Shown here: in pieces, positions 16,357 to 24,770 of the stretch | How the letters are laid out: every line of letters starts with the position of its first letter | How positions within the stretch are numbered: position 1 is the stretch's first letter | Notes under the pieces: generated by a model | The model's database searches: none | What the model saw: only the letters and a program-made list of their open reading frames with translations | Told to the model about the DNA's origin: nothing | Assembly: GCF_009687865.1 (NCBI RefSeq) | Contig: NZ_BLAE01000012.1 | Span: forward strand, 126,502-190,501 | Direction: 5' to 3' | Length of the DNA: 64,000 bases | DNA from: Acrocarpospora macrocephala | GTDB taxonomy: Bacteria > Actinomycetota > Actinomycetes > Streptosporangiales > Streptosporangiaceae | Made by a program: the position numbers and the translations under genes

Positions 16357-17655
16357 TCAGCCGATCTTCGCGCGGATCTTCTCCGCGGCCTGCTTCATCA
16401 GCTTCTCCGGGTCGCCCTTGCCGAGCAGGATGTCGCGCTCGGCGTGGCCGTACTCGGTCCAGACCGCGTCCATGGCCGGGATGCTGGGGAGCGGCTGGCC
16501 GATGTCGCCGGCGGCCCCGAAACCGGCGATGATCGGGTCGCTCTTCACCTGGTCGTACACCGAGATCATGGCCGGGGGGCGCTTGCCGGTGTCGTACAGC
16601 TCCTTCATGACCTCGGGGGTGCCGAGGTAGTTGACCACGAAGTCGTTGGCGACGAGCTTGTTCTTCGCGTTCGCGGAGATCATGAAGCCCTGCACGCCGA
16701 CGAACGGCGCGGCCGGCTTGCCACCCGCGGACGGGATCGGGTCGATCGCCAGGTCGATGCCCGCCTTCTGGGCGTCCTCCGTGCTCCACGGCCCGGTGAT
16801 CATGTAGGGCGACTTGCCGGTGTTGAACGCTTCCTTGGCGATGTCCAGCGTCAGGTCGGCGGAGAGCAGCTTCTTCTTGCTCCACGACTCCAGCGCCTTG
16901 GCGAACGCCAGGCCGCCCGCGTCGTCGATGGTCAGCTGGGATGGGTCGTAGCTGCCGTCCGGCTTGGTGGCGAAGATGCCGCCGCCGAAGGAGGTGTGCA
17001 CCGGGTAGAAGTGGTAGGGGTCACCCTCAGGACCGACCTGCAGGCCCAGCGGCACGGTGGCCTTCTTCTCCTTGACCAGCTTGAGCGCGTTGTCCATCAG
17101 CGCGTTCCAGTCCTTGGGCGCCTCGGGCGCCAGCGCGGTGTTGCGGAACAGCGCGATGTTCTCGATCGCGTACGGCAGGCCGTAGAGCTGGCCGTCGTAC
17201 GAGAGCGCCTTCAGGGCGACTTCCTTGAACTGGGAGGTCTTGTCGCCGAGCTGGATCGGCGCGACGGCGCCGTTGGTGACCAGCTTGCCCAGCCAGTCGT
17301 GCGCGCCGATGACGACGTCGGGGCCCTCGCCGGCCTGACCGGCGGTGACCAGGTTGTCGCGGATGTCGCCGAACTCCAGCTGCTGGACCGCGACCTGCAC
17401 GCCCTTCTCGGTCGCGAACTTCTGCGCGATCTTCTGAATGATCGGCGAGCGGGTGTCGTCAGCCCAGATCACCAGGTCCGCCTGGGCCCGCTTCACCGGG
17501 CCGTCGGTGGGCTCGACGATCGTGGTGGCGCCCGGCGCCGGGCCTGAAGGGGTGGCCGCGGCCGAGGGAGCGGCGGTCTCGCCGCCTCCCCCGCAACCGG
17601 CGGTGAGCAGGAGGGTGACACCCGCGGCCAACGTTGAGACCTTGCTCAAACGCAT
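16357..17655 (-). CDS. malE: maltooligosaccharide-binding lipoprotein, MalE type
   Basis: A 432-residue extracellular solute-binding lipoprotein. The signal peptide ends in the lipobox LTAGC (C21), followed by a Gly/Ala/Pro/Thr linker to about residue 50. The mature domain has family-1 binding-protein features: LVIWADDTRSPIIQ, GPDVVIGAHDWLG, LYGLPYAIENIALFRN, GQPLPSIPAMDAVW. It is the first gene of malEFG-GH13, read from the region with three CTTGCG repeats that it shares with the divergent CGTase-like gene. Cyclodextrin is a plausible substrate given the flanking enzymes. Confidence 0.9.
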   Translation of the reverse strand: MRLSKVSTLAAGVTLLLTAGCGGGGETAAPSAAATPSGPAPGATTIVEPTDGPVKRAQADLVIWADDTRSPIIQKIAQKFATEKGVQVAVQQLEFGDIRDNLVTAGQAGEGPDVVIGAHDWLGKLVTNGAVAPIQLGDKTSQFKEVALKALSYDGQLYGLPYAIENIALFRNTALAPEAPKDWNALMDNALKLVKEKKATVPLGLQVGPEGDPYHFYPVHTSFGGGIFATKPDGSYDPSQLTIDDAGGLAFAKALESWSKKKLLSADLTLDIAKEAFNTGKSPYMITGPWSTEDAQKAGIDLAIDPIPSAGGKPAAPFVGVQGFMISANAKNKLVANDFVVNYLGTPEVMKELYDTGKRPPAMISVYDQVKSDPIIAGFGAAGDIGQPLPSIPAMDAVWTEYGHAERDILLGKGDPEKLMKQAAEKIRAKIG

Positions 17656-17702
17656 GGTGGCTCCTAGGGGGGAGATTCTCAGGCGGCCTGAGCGCCGCCC
17701 TT

Positions 17703-17741
17703 CTTGCGAAATCTAGGCAACACTTGCGCTGCCGTCTTGCG
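17703..17741. promoter_or_regulatory. three CTTGCG direct repeats in the malE/CGTase divergent region
   Basis: CTTGCG occurs at 17703-17708, 17723-17728 and 17736-17741; the outer two extend to CTTGCGAAA. CTTGCAG-like repeats are reported as sites for MalR-type LacI regulators of amylase and mal genes in Streptomyces. A related inverse copy CTGCAAG lies at 20159-20165, just before the LacI gene. Operator function is inferred. Confidence 0.5.
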
Positions 17742-17868
17742 AAAGCTAACCACGGATTTCGGCAAGTTTCTAGACAGTTACTGACATGTTGCAATCGGCT
17801 TGATACCGTCGCGCTCAGCCTGACCACCAGTCGGGTTGACCCACCGTCAAGTGTTCTGGAGAACGCAG

Positions 17869-20139
17869 ATGGCCGCCTTACGCAAGCTCGCCACGATCGC
17901 GGCGGGAGCGGTACTTCTCGCCCTGCTCCCGGCCCAGGCCCCCGCCTTGGCCGCCGGAGCCCCCATCGGACCATTGACCCCCAAAGACGTCGTCTACCAG
18001 ATCATCACCGACCGGTTCTACGACGGTGACACGGGCAACAACAAGCCCGCCGGATTCGACCCCACCCTGTTCGACGACCCGGACAACAACAACGTCGGCA
18101 ACGGCAGCGACCTCAAGCTCTACCAGGGCGGGGACTGGGACGGCATCATCGCCAAGATCCCGTACCTCAAGAACATGGGCATCTCCGCCGTCTGGATCTC
18201 GGCCCCCTACCGCAACCGGGACACGGTCATCGAAGACCACCAGCCCGGCGGCGGCATCGACCGGTGGACCAGCTTCCACGGCTACCACGTGCGCAACTAC
18301 TTCGCCACCAACAAGCACTTCGGCACCCTGGCGGAGTTCCGCTCGCTGCGGGACGCGCTGCACGCCGAGGGCATCAAGCTGGTCATCGACTTCGTGACCA
18401 ACCACACCAGCCGCTGGCAGAACCCCACCCTGGGCAACGCCGCCGAGGACGGCAAGCTCTACGAGCCGGACAAGGACGGCCTGGGCAACTACGTCTTCAA
18501 CGCCGCGGGCGAGCCGATCGACAACAACAGCGACGGGATCACCGAGAACCTGCTCGCCAACCCGCACGCCGACGTCAACGGCTGGTTCCACGGCCTCGGC
18601 GACCGCGGCGCCGACTCCAGCAGGTTCGGTTACCGGCACAAGGAACTGGGCTCGCTCGCCGACTTCTCCCAGGAGAACGCGAACGTGGTCAAGCACCTGG
18701 AGAAGGCCGCGCTGTTCTGGAAGGCCGAAGGCGTGGACGGCTTCCGCCACGACGCCACCCTGCACATGAACCCCGCCTTCACCAAGGGCCTGAAGGACGC
18801 GATCGACTCCGCGCCGCAGGGCCCGATGGCGCACTTCGGCGAGTTCTTCATCGGCCGCCCCGACCCCAAATACGACGAGTACCGCACGTTCCCGGACCGC
18901 ACCGGCGTCAACAACCTGGACTTCGAGTACTTCCGGGCCTCCACCAACGCCTTCGGCAACTTCTCCGAGACGATGGCGAACTTCGGCTCGATGCTGACCC
19001 AGACCAGCAACGACTACATCTACGAGAACCAGGCCGTGACGTTCCTGGACAACCACGACGTGACCCGGTTCCGTTTCATCCAGCCGAACGACAAGCCGTA
19101 CCACGCGGCGCTGGCCACGCTGCTCACCGCGCGCGGCACGCCGAACATCTACTACGGAACCGAGCAGTACATGAGCTCGGTGAACGCCAGTGACGTGGCC
19201 GGCCGCCAGTTCCTGCAGACGGCCGCTCCCGCGTTCAGCCAGACCACCACGGCGTACCAGGTGATCCAGGCGCTGGCGGCGTTGCGCAAGAGCAACGACG
19301 CGGTGGCCTACGGCGAGACGCAGATCCTGTACAGCACCAACGACGTGCTGGTCTTCAAGCGGCAGTTCTACGACAAGCAGGTCATCGTCTCGGTGAACCG
19401 GCAGCCGAACTCGGCGTTCGTCGTGCCCGCGCTGCCGACCACGATCCCGGCCGGAACCTACACCGACCAGCTGACCGGCCTGCTCAGCGGCGCGTCCACC
19501 ACGGTCGCGGGCGGGCAGCTCCCGAGCTTCACGCTGTCCGGCGGCGAGGTGAACGTCTGGTCCTACAACCCGTCGCTGGGCACCACGATCCCGCGCATCG
19601 GCGATGTCGTCTCCACCTCCGGGCGCGCCGGGAACACCGTTTACATCTACGGCACCGGCCTGGGCGGCGCGGTGACCGTCAAGTTCGGCACGGTCACCGC
19701 CACGGTGACCTCGAACTCCGACGGCCAGATCACCACCACCGTGCCCGCGGGCGCGGTCGCCGGGGTGCAGAACATCACCGTGACCAAGGGCGCCAACGTC
19801 AGCAACACCTTCCGCTACGAGGTGCTGTCCGGCAACCAGGTCCAGGTCATCTTCAAGATCAATACCGCCACGGTCCCCGGGGAGAACATCCACGTGGTCG
19901 GCAACATCCCGGAGCTGGGCTCGTGGGACGCCGCCAAGTCGACCGAGGCCATGCACAACCCGAACTATCCGGAGTGGTTCCTGCCGGTGTCGGTGCCGGC
20001 CGGGACGACGATCCAGTTCAAGTTCCTGAAGAAGAACGGCGGATCGACGATCTGGGAGGGCGGCTCGAACCGGAGTTTCGCGGTGCCGGCCGACACGCAG
20101 GGGTCGACGGACACGACCGTCTACACCTGGCAGCCATGA
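17869..20139 (+). CDS. secreted five-domain GH13 enzyme, cyclodextrin glucanotransferase type
   Basis: A 756-residue secreted starch-active enzyme. A signal peptide covers about residues 1-30. The A/B barrel has DFVTNHTSRW, GFRHDATLHM (D295), HFGEFFIG (E325) and FLDNHDVTRF (D397); LADFSQENANVV resembles region V of maltogenic amylases. After the C domain, an IPT/TIG domain starts near 574 (IPRIGDVVSTSGRAGNTV) and a CBM20 starch-binding domain near 656 (VQVIFKINTATVPGENIHVVGNIPELGSW is typical, quoted here only by its positions 656-684 with VVGNIPELGSW as key). The A-B-C-D-E order is that of CGTases and maltogenic amylases; which product it makes is not decided. Start 17869 follows GGAGAA. Confidence 0.85.
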   Translation: MAALRKLATIAAGAVLLALLPAQAPALAAGAPIGPLTPKDVVYQIITDRFYDGDTGNNKPAGFDPTLFDDPDNNNVGNGSDLKLYQGGDWDGIIAKIPYLKNMGISAVWISAPYRNRDTVIEDHQPGGGIDRWTSFHGYHVRNYFATNKHFGTLAEFRSLRDALHAEGIKLVIDFVTNHTSRWQNPTLGNAAEDGKLYEPDKDGLGNYVFNAAGEPIDNNSDGITENLLANPHADVNGWFHGLGDRGADSSRFGYRHKELGSLADFSQENANVVKHLEKAALFWKAEGVDGFRHDATLHMNPAFTKGLKDAIDSAPQGPMAHFGEFFIGRPDPKYDEYRTFPDRTGVNNLDFEYFRASTNAFGNFSETMANFGSMLTQTSNDYIYENQAVTFLDNHDVTRFRFIQPNDKPYHAALATLLTARGTPNIYYGTEQYMSSVNASDVAGRQFLQTAAPAFSQTTTAYQVIQALAALRKSNDAVAYGETQILYSTNDVLVFKRQFYDKQVIVSVNRQPNSAFVVPALPTTIPAGTYTDQLTGLLSGASTTVAGGQLPSFTLSGGEVNVWSYNPSLGTTIPRIGDVVSTSGRAGNTVYIYGTGLGGAVTVKFGTVTATVTSNSDGQITTTVPAGAVAGVQNITVTKGANVSNTFRYEVLSGNQVQVIFKINTATVPGENIHVVGNIPELGSWDAAKSTEAMHNPNYPEWFLPVSVPAGTTIQFKFLKKNGGSTIWEGGSNRSFAVPADTQGSTDTTVYTWQP

Positions 20140-20183
20140 AAGCCCTTATGAATTCCTGCTGCAAGGACTGTTAGACTTTCAGC

Positions 20184-21203
20184 ATGAAAGTGACCTTGAC
20201 GGAAGTCGCCGCTCGTGCCGGTGTCAGCGAGGCCACTGTCAGCCGGGTCCTGAACGCCAAGGCAGGTGTGGCGGAGGACACCCGGGACCTGGTCCTGGCC
20301 GCGGTCGAAGCACTCGGCTACGAGCGCCCGTTCAAGCCCGAGGCCCCGCGCAAGAGCGCGGGGCTGGTGGGCTTGGTGGTGCCTGAACTGGAAAATCCCA
20401 TCTTCCCGTCGTTCGCTCAGGTGATCGGCACGCTGCTGGCGCAGCAGCGGTACACGCCGGTGCTGTGCACCCAGACCCCGGGCGGCGTCAGCGAGGATGA
20501 GTACGTTGAAATGTTGTTGGAACACAACACCGCGGGCATCATCTTCGTCTCCGGCATGCACGCCGACACCCACGCCGACCCGTCCCGCTACCGGAGGCTG
20601 GTCGACCGGGGGCTGCCGATCGTGCTGATCAACGGGTTCCTGCCGGGGCTCGACGTGCTGTCCATCTCGGTGGACGAGAAGTCGGCCATGTATCTGGCGG
20701 TCGAGCACCTGGCCTCGCTGGGGCACGTCCGGATCGGCATGGCCATCGGGCCCGAGCGGTATGTGCCGGTGATCAGGAAGGTGGCCGGGTTCCTGGAGGC
20801 CGCGAAAGCCACCCTAAGTCTGGATTTGTCGGACATGGTGGAGCACACCACGTTCACCGTCGAGGGTGGGCAGGTCGCGGCGTCGCGGCTCATCGACCGG
20901 GGGGCGACGGCGATCATCTGCGGGTCGGACATCATGGCTTTCGGTGCCGTACGGGCGGTGCGTGGCCTGGGGTTGAGCGTGCCGCACGATGTGTCGGTGG
21001 TCGGCTTCGACGACTCGTCGGTGACCGTGTTCTCCGATCCCCCGCTCACCACGCTCCGGCAGCCGGTGCAGGCCATGGGCACGGCGGCGGTCCGGGGGCT
21101 GATCGACGAGATCCACGCGCTCTCGCCGCCCCGGGGGGAGTTCGTGTTCCGTACCGAACTGCTGGCGCGCTCCTCGACCGGGCCCGCGCCGTCGTCATCC
21201 TGA
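20184..21203 (+). CDS. LacI-family transcriptional regulator (MalR-like)
   Basis: A 339-residue LacI/GalR repressor. The N-terminal helix-turn-helix and hinge are intact (TLTEVAARAGVSEATVSRVL, then VEALGYERP). The effector domain follows (GLVGLVVPELENPIFPSF, HLASLGHVRIGM, ICGSDIMAFGAVRA, VSVVGFDDSSVTVF, TTLRQPVQAMG). It lies 44 bp after the CGTase-like gene and is probably the regulator of both mal transcription units. CTGCAAG upstream of its start is a possible autoregulatory half-site. The last 9 bp overlap the convergent MFS gene. Confidence 0.9.
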   Translation: MKVTLTEVAARAGVSEATVSRVLNAKAGVAEDTRDLVLAAVEALGYERPFKPEAPRKSAGLVGLVVPELENPIFPSFAQVIGTLLAQQRYTPVLCTQTPGGVSEDEYVEMLLEHNTAGIIFVSGMHADTHADPSRYRRLVDRGLPIVLINGFLPGLDVLSISVDEKSAMYLAVEHLASLGHVRIGMAIGPERYVPVIRKVAGFLEAAKATLSLDLSDMVEHTTFTVEGGQVAASRLIDRGATAIICGSDIMAFGAVRAVRGLGLSVPHDVSVVGFDDSSVTVFSDPPLTTLRQPVQAMGTAAVRGLIDEIHALSPPRGEFVFRTELLARSSTGPAPSSS

Positions 21204-22406
21204 GTGTTCGCCGTGGCCCCGCCAGGGGCGGGCCAGGACGGCGAGCGCCAGGACCGCGCAGGTGAGGGCCACCAGCATGATGACGGCCATGGGGGTGGCG
21301 CTGCTCTCGCCGAACATGCCCACGATGGGGGCGGCGATCGCGCCGAGCAGGAACTGGCCGCCGCCGAGCAGGGCGGACGCGCTGCCGGCCGAGTGGCCGG
21401 CCACGCCCTGGCCGATGGTCATGATGGCGGGGAAGGCCGTGCCCATGCCCGCGATGGTGAGGATCAGGCAGGTCCAGGTCACGGCCACGTTGCCGCCGGT
21501 GGTGAGGTTGATGACGACGTGCGCGAGGGTCCCGGTGAAGGACACCGCGAGGGCGGTCATCAGCAGGGTGTTCAGGCGGACCCGGCGGGATAACGCGCCG
21601 AACAGGGCGGCCGCGGCGGTCATGCAGAGGGCGTTGACCGCGAAGACGACGCCGTAGCCGAGGGGGCTCATGCCGTACACGATCTGGAAGACGAACGACG
21701 AACCGGACACGTAGACGAAGAGGGCGGCGGCGGCGCAGGACAGGGCGATGGCGTAGCCGACGAAGAAGCGGTTGCGCAGCAGGCCGCCCATGGCGTGGAA
21801 GGCGACCCGGAGGCCGCCGGGGTTGCGGCGGTCGGGGGGTAGCGATTCGGGCACGCGCCACCAGACCGTGGCGCACTGGGCGAGGCCGACCAGAGCGAGG
21901 ACCAGGAAGACGGCCTGCCAGGGGGCGCCGAGCAGGATCAGGCCGCCGAGCAGCGGGGCGATCACGGGGGCGACGCCGGTGATGATGGCCAGGGTGGAGA
22001 AGTAGCGGGCGACGCCTGGCCCGCGATACCAGTCCACGATCACGGCACGGGCCAGCACGGCGCCGCACGCGCCTGCCGCGCCTTGCAGAAATCTTGCGGC
22101 GACCAGGAACTGCACGGTCGGGGCGAGGGCGCAGAGCAGGGAGAACAAGCCGAACAGCGCGGTGCCGCCGAGCAGCAGGCCGCGCCGGCCGAGGGTGTCG
22201 CTGATCGGGCCGAGCAGGAACTGGCCGAGGACGAGGCCGGCCAGGAAGGCGGTCATCGACAGTTGCACGCCGGAGCTGGTGGTTTCCAGGGTGCGGACCA
22301 TGTCGGGGAAGGCCGGGACGTACATGTCGATGGCGAGCGGAGCGGCCGCCGTGAGGGAGGCGAGGGAGGGGAGCAGGGACACGGGACGGGGTGGAGCGGA
22401 GGGCAC
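21195..22406 (-). CDS. MFS multidrug exporter, Bcr/CflA family
   Basis: A 403-residue membrane transporter with twelve predicted helices. The first helix ends in PLAIDMYVPAFPDM and is followed by the motif A loop GPISDTLGRRG; RFLQGAAGACGAVLARAVIVD is the conserved helix 4-5 region of the Bcr/CflA drug/H+ antiporters. Substrates of the family include bicyclomycin, chloramphenicol and sulfonamides; nothing here narrows that. A GTG start at 22406 is used. It converges with the LacI gene (9-bp overlap) and has an AT-rich promoter region behind it. Confidence 0.88.
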   Translation of the reverse strand: MPSAPPRPVSLLPSLASLTAAAPLAIDMYVPAFPDMVRTLETTSSGVQLSMTAFLAGLVLGQFLLGPISDTLGRRGLLLGGTALFGLFSLLCALAPTVQFLVAARFLQGAAGACGAVLARAVIVDWYRGPGVARYFSTLAIITGVAPVIAPLLGGLILLGAPWQAVFLVLALVGLAQCATVWWRVPESLPPDRRNPGGLRVAFHAMGGLLRNRFFVGYAIALSCAAAALFVYVSGSSFVFQIVYGMSPLGYGVVFAVNALCMTAAAALFGALSRRVRLNTLLMTALAVSFTGTLAHVVINLTTGGNVAVTWTCLILTIAGMGTAFPAIMTIGQGVAGHSAGSASALLGGGQFLLGAIAAPIVGMFGESSATPMAVIMLVALTCAVLALAVLARPWRGHGEHSG

Positions 22407-22594
22407 GTGGCCAAAGGGTAACGAACCCCGTCAGAGACACCCAGCTCAGGGGGCAATTAGTAATTTATGTATTGACACTTATGCTCGCCCCATGTGAACC
22501 TTCGGGCGGAAGAAATCATAAGTCGGTTGATCAAGAACCATTCTGTTCGTCATAGGTGCGGCGGCGCGCTCCTCTTCAACTCAAGGAGTGGCGT

Positions 22595-24739
22595 ATGCTG
22601 ATGCCCCAACGACCGATTTCTGCCTTATTTCGTGCTTTATTATCATTCGTTCTCATAGCGGCAGGGCTTGCCCTGCTGCCGAGCAGCGCGTCGGCGGCGC
22701 CGCTCACCCGGGTGCTGGTCTTCTCCAAGACCGCCGGGTTCCGGCACTCGTCCATCCCCAACGGCATCACCGCCATCCAGCAGCTCGGCGCGGCCAACGG
22801 CTTCACCGTGGTGGCCACCGAGGACGCGAACGCGTTCACCACCGCCAACCTGGCCCAGTACCAGGCGGTGATCTGGCTCTCCACCACCGGTGACGTGCTC
22901 AACGCCACCCAGCAGACGGCGTTCCAGTCCTACATCGCCGCCGGTGGCGGCTATGTCGGAGTGCACGCGGCGGCCGACACCGAATACGACTGGGCCTGGT
23001 ACGGCGGGCTGGTCGGCGCCTACTTCCAGTCCCACCCGGCCACCCAGCAGGCCACCATCAAGGTCGAGGACCGGGCCAACCTGTCCACCTCGCACCTGGC
23101 GCCGACCTGGACGCGGACCGACGAGTGGTACAACTACCGGGCCAACCCGCGCTCGGCGGTCCGGGTGCTGGCCAGCCTGGACGAATCGTCGTATTCGGGC
23201 GGGTCGATGGGCGATCATCCGATCACCTGGTGCCACGACTACCAGGGCGGGCGTTCCTGGTACACCGGGCTCGGCCACACCGAGGAGAGCTACGCGGACG
23301 CGAACTTCCGGACCATGCTGCTCGGTGGCATCCGGGTGGCGGCCAAGGCGGTCCCGGCGGACTGCCGTCCCGAGGTCGGCTACACCCAGCTCTTCGACGG
23401 CAACCAGAACACCTTCAGCCAGTGGCGGATGGCGGGCCCCGGCGGGTTCACCCTGGCCAACGGCACGCTGACCTCGTTCGGCGGCATGGGCCTGCTCTGG
23501 TACCCGGTGTCCACCTTCAGCAACTACTCGCTCAAGGTCGACTGGATGATGCCGGGCGATGACAACGGCGGCGTCTTCATCGGCTTCACCGATCCCGGCA
23601 ACGACCCCTGGGGGCCGGTGAACACCGGTCACGAGATTCAGATCGACGCCACGGACGCCGACCCGAGCCGGACCACGGGCAGCGTGTACAGCTTCAAGGC
23701 GCCGGACACGGCGGCGCGGGCGGCGGCGCTCAATCCGCCGGGGCAGTGGAACGCGTACGAGATCGGGGTGCACGGGCAGCGGGTGGAGATCTGGCTGAAC
23801 GGCGTCAAGATCAACGACTACACGAGCACGCGGAACATCGCCAATGGCTACATCGGCGTGCAGAACGACGGCGACGGCGCTGACATCAATTACCGGAATA
23901 TCCGGATCAAGGGGGATGGCACCCAGCCGCCGCAGCCGGGCAACGACATCGCGCAGGGCAAGCCGACGACCGCGTCCAGCGTGGAGACCGGGAGCGCGCA
24001 TGTGGCCGCGAACGCGACCGATGGCAACTCGGCCACGCGGTGGGGTAGCGCGTATGCCGATCCGCAGTGGATTCAGGTGGATCTCGGTCAGAGTTACAAC
24101 ATCAGTAGGGTCCGGCTGAACTGGGAGGCGGCGTTCGGTCGCGCGTACCAGATCCAGACCTCGCCGAATGGCACCACCTGGACGAACATCTACTCCACGA
24201 CCACCGGCGACGGTGGCGTGGACGACGTCAACGTGACCGGCACCGGGCGATATGTCCGGATAAATGGCACTCAGAGGGCGTTGACGGCTTATGGTTACTC
24301 GCTCTGGGATCTGAATGTGTTCGGGACGCCGGGGAGCAACCCCGGGCCGACCCTGCTTTCGCGTAACCGTCCGACCACGACCTCCAGCGTCGAGCCCGGC
24401 AGCGCGCACGTCGGCGCCAACGCGGTGGACGGCAACACGGCCACTCGCTGGGGCAGCGCCTACGCCGATCCGCAGTGGATCTACGTGGATCTCGGTCAGA
24501 GCTACTCCATCAGCCGGGTCCGGCTCAGCTGGGAGGCGGCCTACGGTCGCGCGTACCAGATCCAGACCTCACCCAACGGCACCACCTGGACGAACATCTA
24601 CTCCACGACCACCGGCGACGGCGGCGTGGACGACGTCAACGTGACCGGCACCGGGCGATATGTCCGGATAAATGGCACTCAGCGGGCTCTCACGCAGTAT
24701 GGCTACTCCCTCTGGGAATTCGACGTCTACGGCTCCTGA
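22595..24739 (+). CDS. secreted ThuA-like / DUF1080 protein with two F5/8 C domains
   Basis: A 714-residue secreted multidomain protein. A signal peptide ends near SASA (residue 34). Residues 37-260 are ThuA-like (TRVLVFSKTAGFRHSSI, GGGYVGVHAAADTEYDW, WCHDYQGGRSWYTGLGHTEE), a GATase1-like fold linked to trehalose or 3-keto-sugar use. Residues 263-440 are a DUF1080/3-keto-glycoside hydrolase-like jelly roll (LFDGNQNTFSQW, DWMMPGDDNGGVFIGF). Residues 450-580 and 586-714 are two F5/8 type C (discoidin) carbohydrate-binding modules, nearly identical to each other. ATG at 22595 has AAGGAG 6 nt upstream. The PQQ dehydrogenase starts 31 bp later. Confidence 0.87.
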   Translation: MLMPQRPISALFRALLSFVLIAAGLALLPSSASAAPLTRVLVFSKTAGFRHSSIPNGITAIQQLGAANGFTVVATEDANAFTTANLAQYQAVIWLSTTGDVLNATQQTAFQSYIAAGGGYVGVHAAADTEYDWAWYGGLVGAYFQSHPATQQATIKVEDRANLSTSHLAPTWTRTDEWYNYRANPRSAVRVLASLDESSYSGGSMGDHPITWCHDYQGGRSWYTGLGHTEESYADANFRTMLLGGIRVAAKAVPADCRPEVGYTQLFDGNQNTFSQWRMAGPGGFTLANGTLTSFGGMGLLWYPVSTFSNYSLKVDWMMPGDDNGGVFIGFTDPGNDPWGPVNTGHEIQIDATDADPSRTTGSVYSFKAPDTAARAAALNPPGQWNAYEIGVHGQRVEIWLNGVKINDYTSTRNIANGYIGVQNDGDGADINYRNIRIKGDGTQPPQPGNDIAQGKPTTASSVETGSAHVAANATDGNSATRWGSAYADPQWIQVDLGQSYNISRVRLNWEAAFGRAYQIQTSPNGTTWTNIYSTTTGDGGVDDVNVTGTGRYVRINGTQRALTAYGYSLWDLNVFGTPGSNPGPTLLSRNRPTTTSSVEPGSAHVGANAVDGNTATRWGSAYADPQWIYVDLGQSYSISRVRLSWEAAYGRAYQIQTSPNGTTWTNIYSTTTGDGGVDDVNVTGTGRYVRINGTQRALTQYGYSLWEFDVYGS
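23941..24736 (+). repeat. tandem F5/8 C modules 1 and 2
   Basis: Module 1 spans about 23941-24333 and module 2 about 24350-24736. Their DNA remains nearly identical over long stretches, including the shared rare codons CGG-ATA-AAT in YVRINGTQ, which points to recent duplication or gene conversion. Related modules 3 and 4 are at 27247-28025. Confidence 0.8.
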
Positions 24740-24770
24740 CACCTCCCTCTCTACATCCTCTGGAGTTCTC

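Noticed and set aside
17878-19956. 692-codon minus-strand open frame
   Set aside because: Entirely antisense to the CGTase-type gene, with Val/Gly/Asp-rich composition typical of shadow frames.
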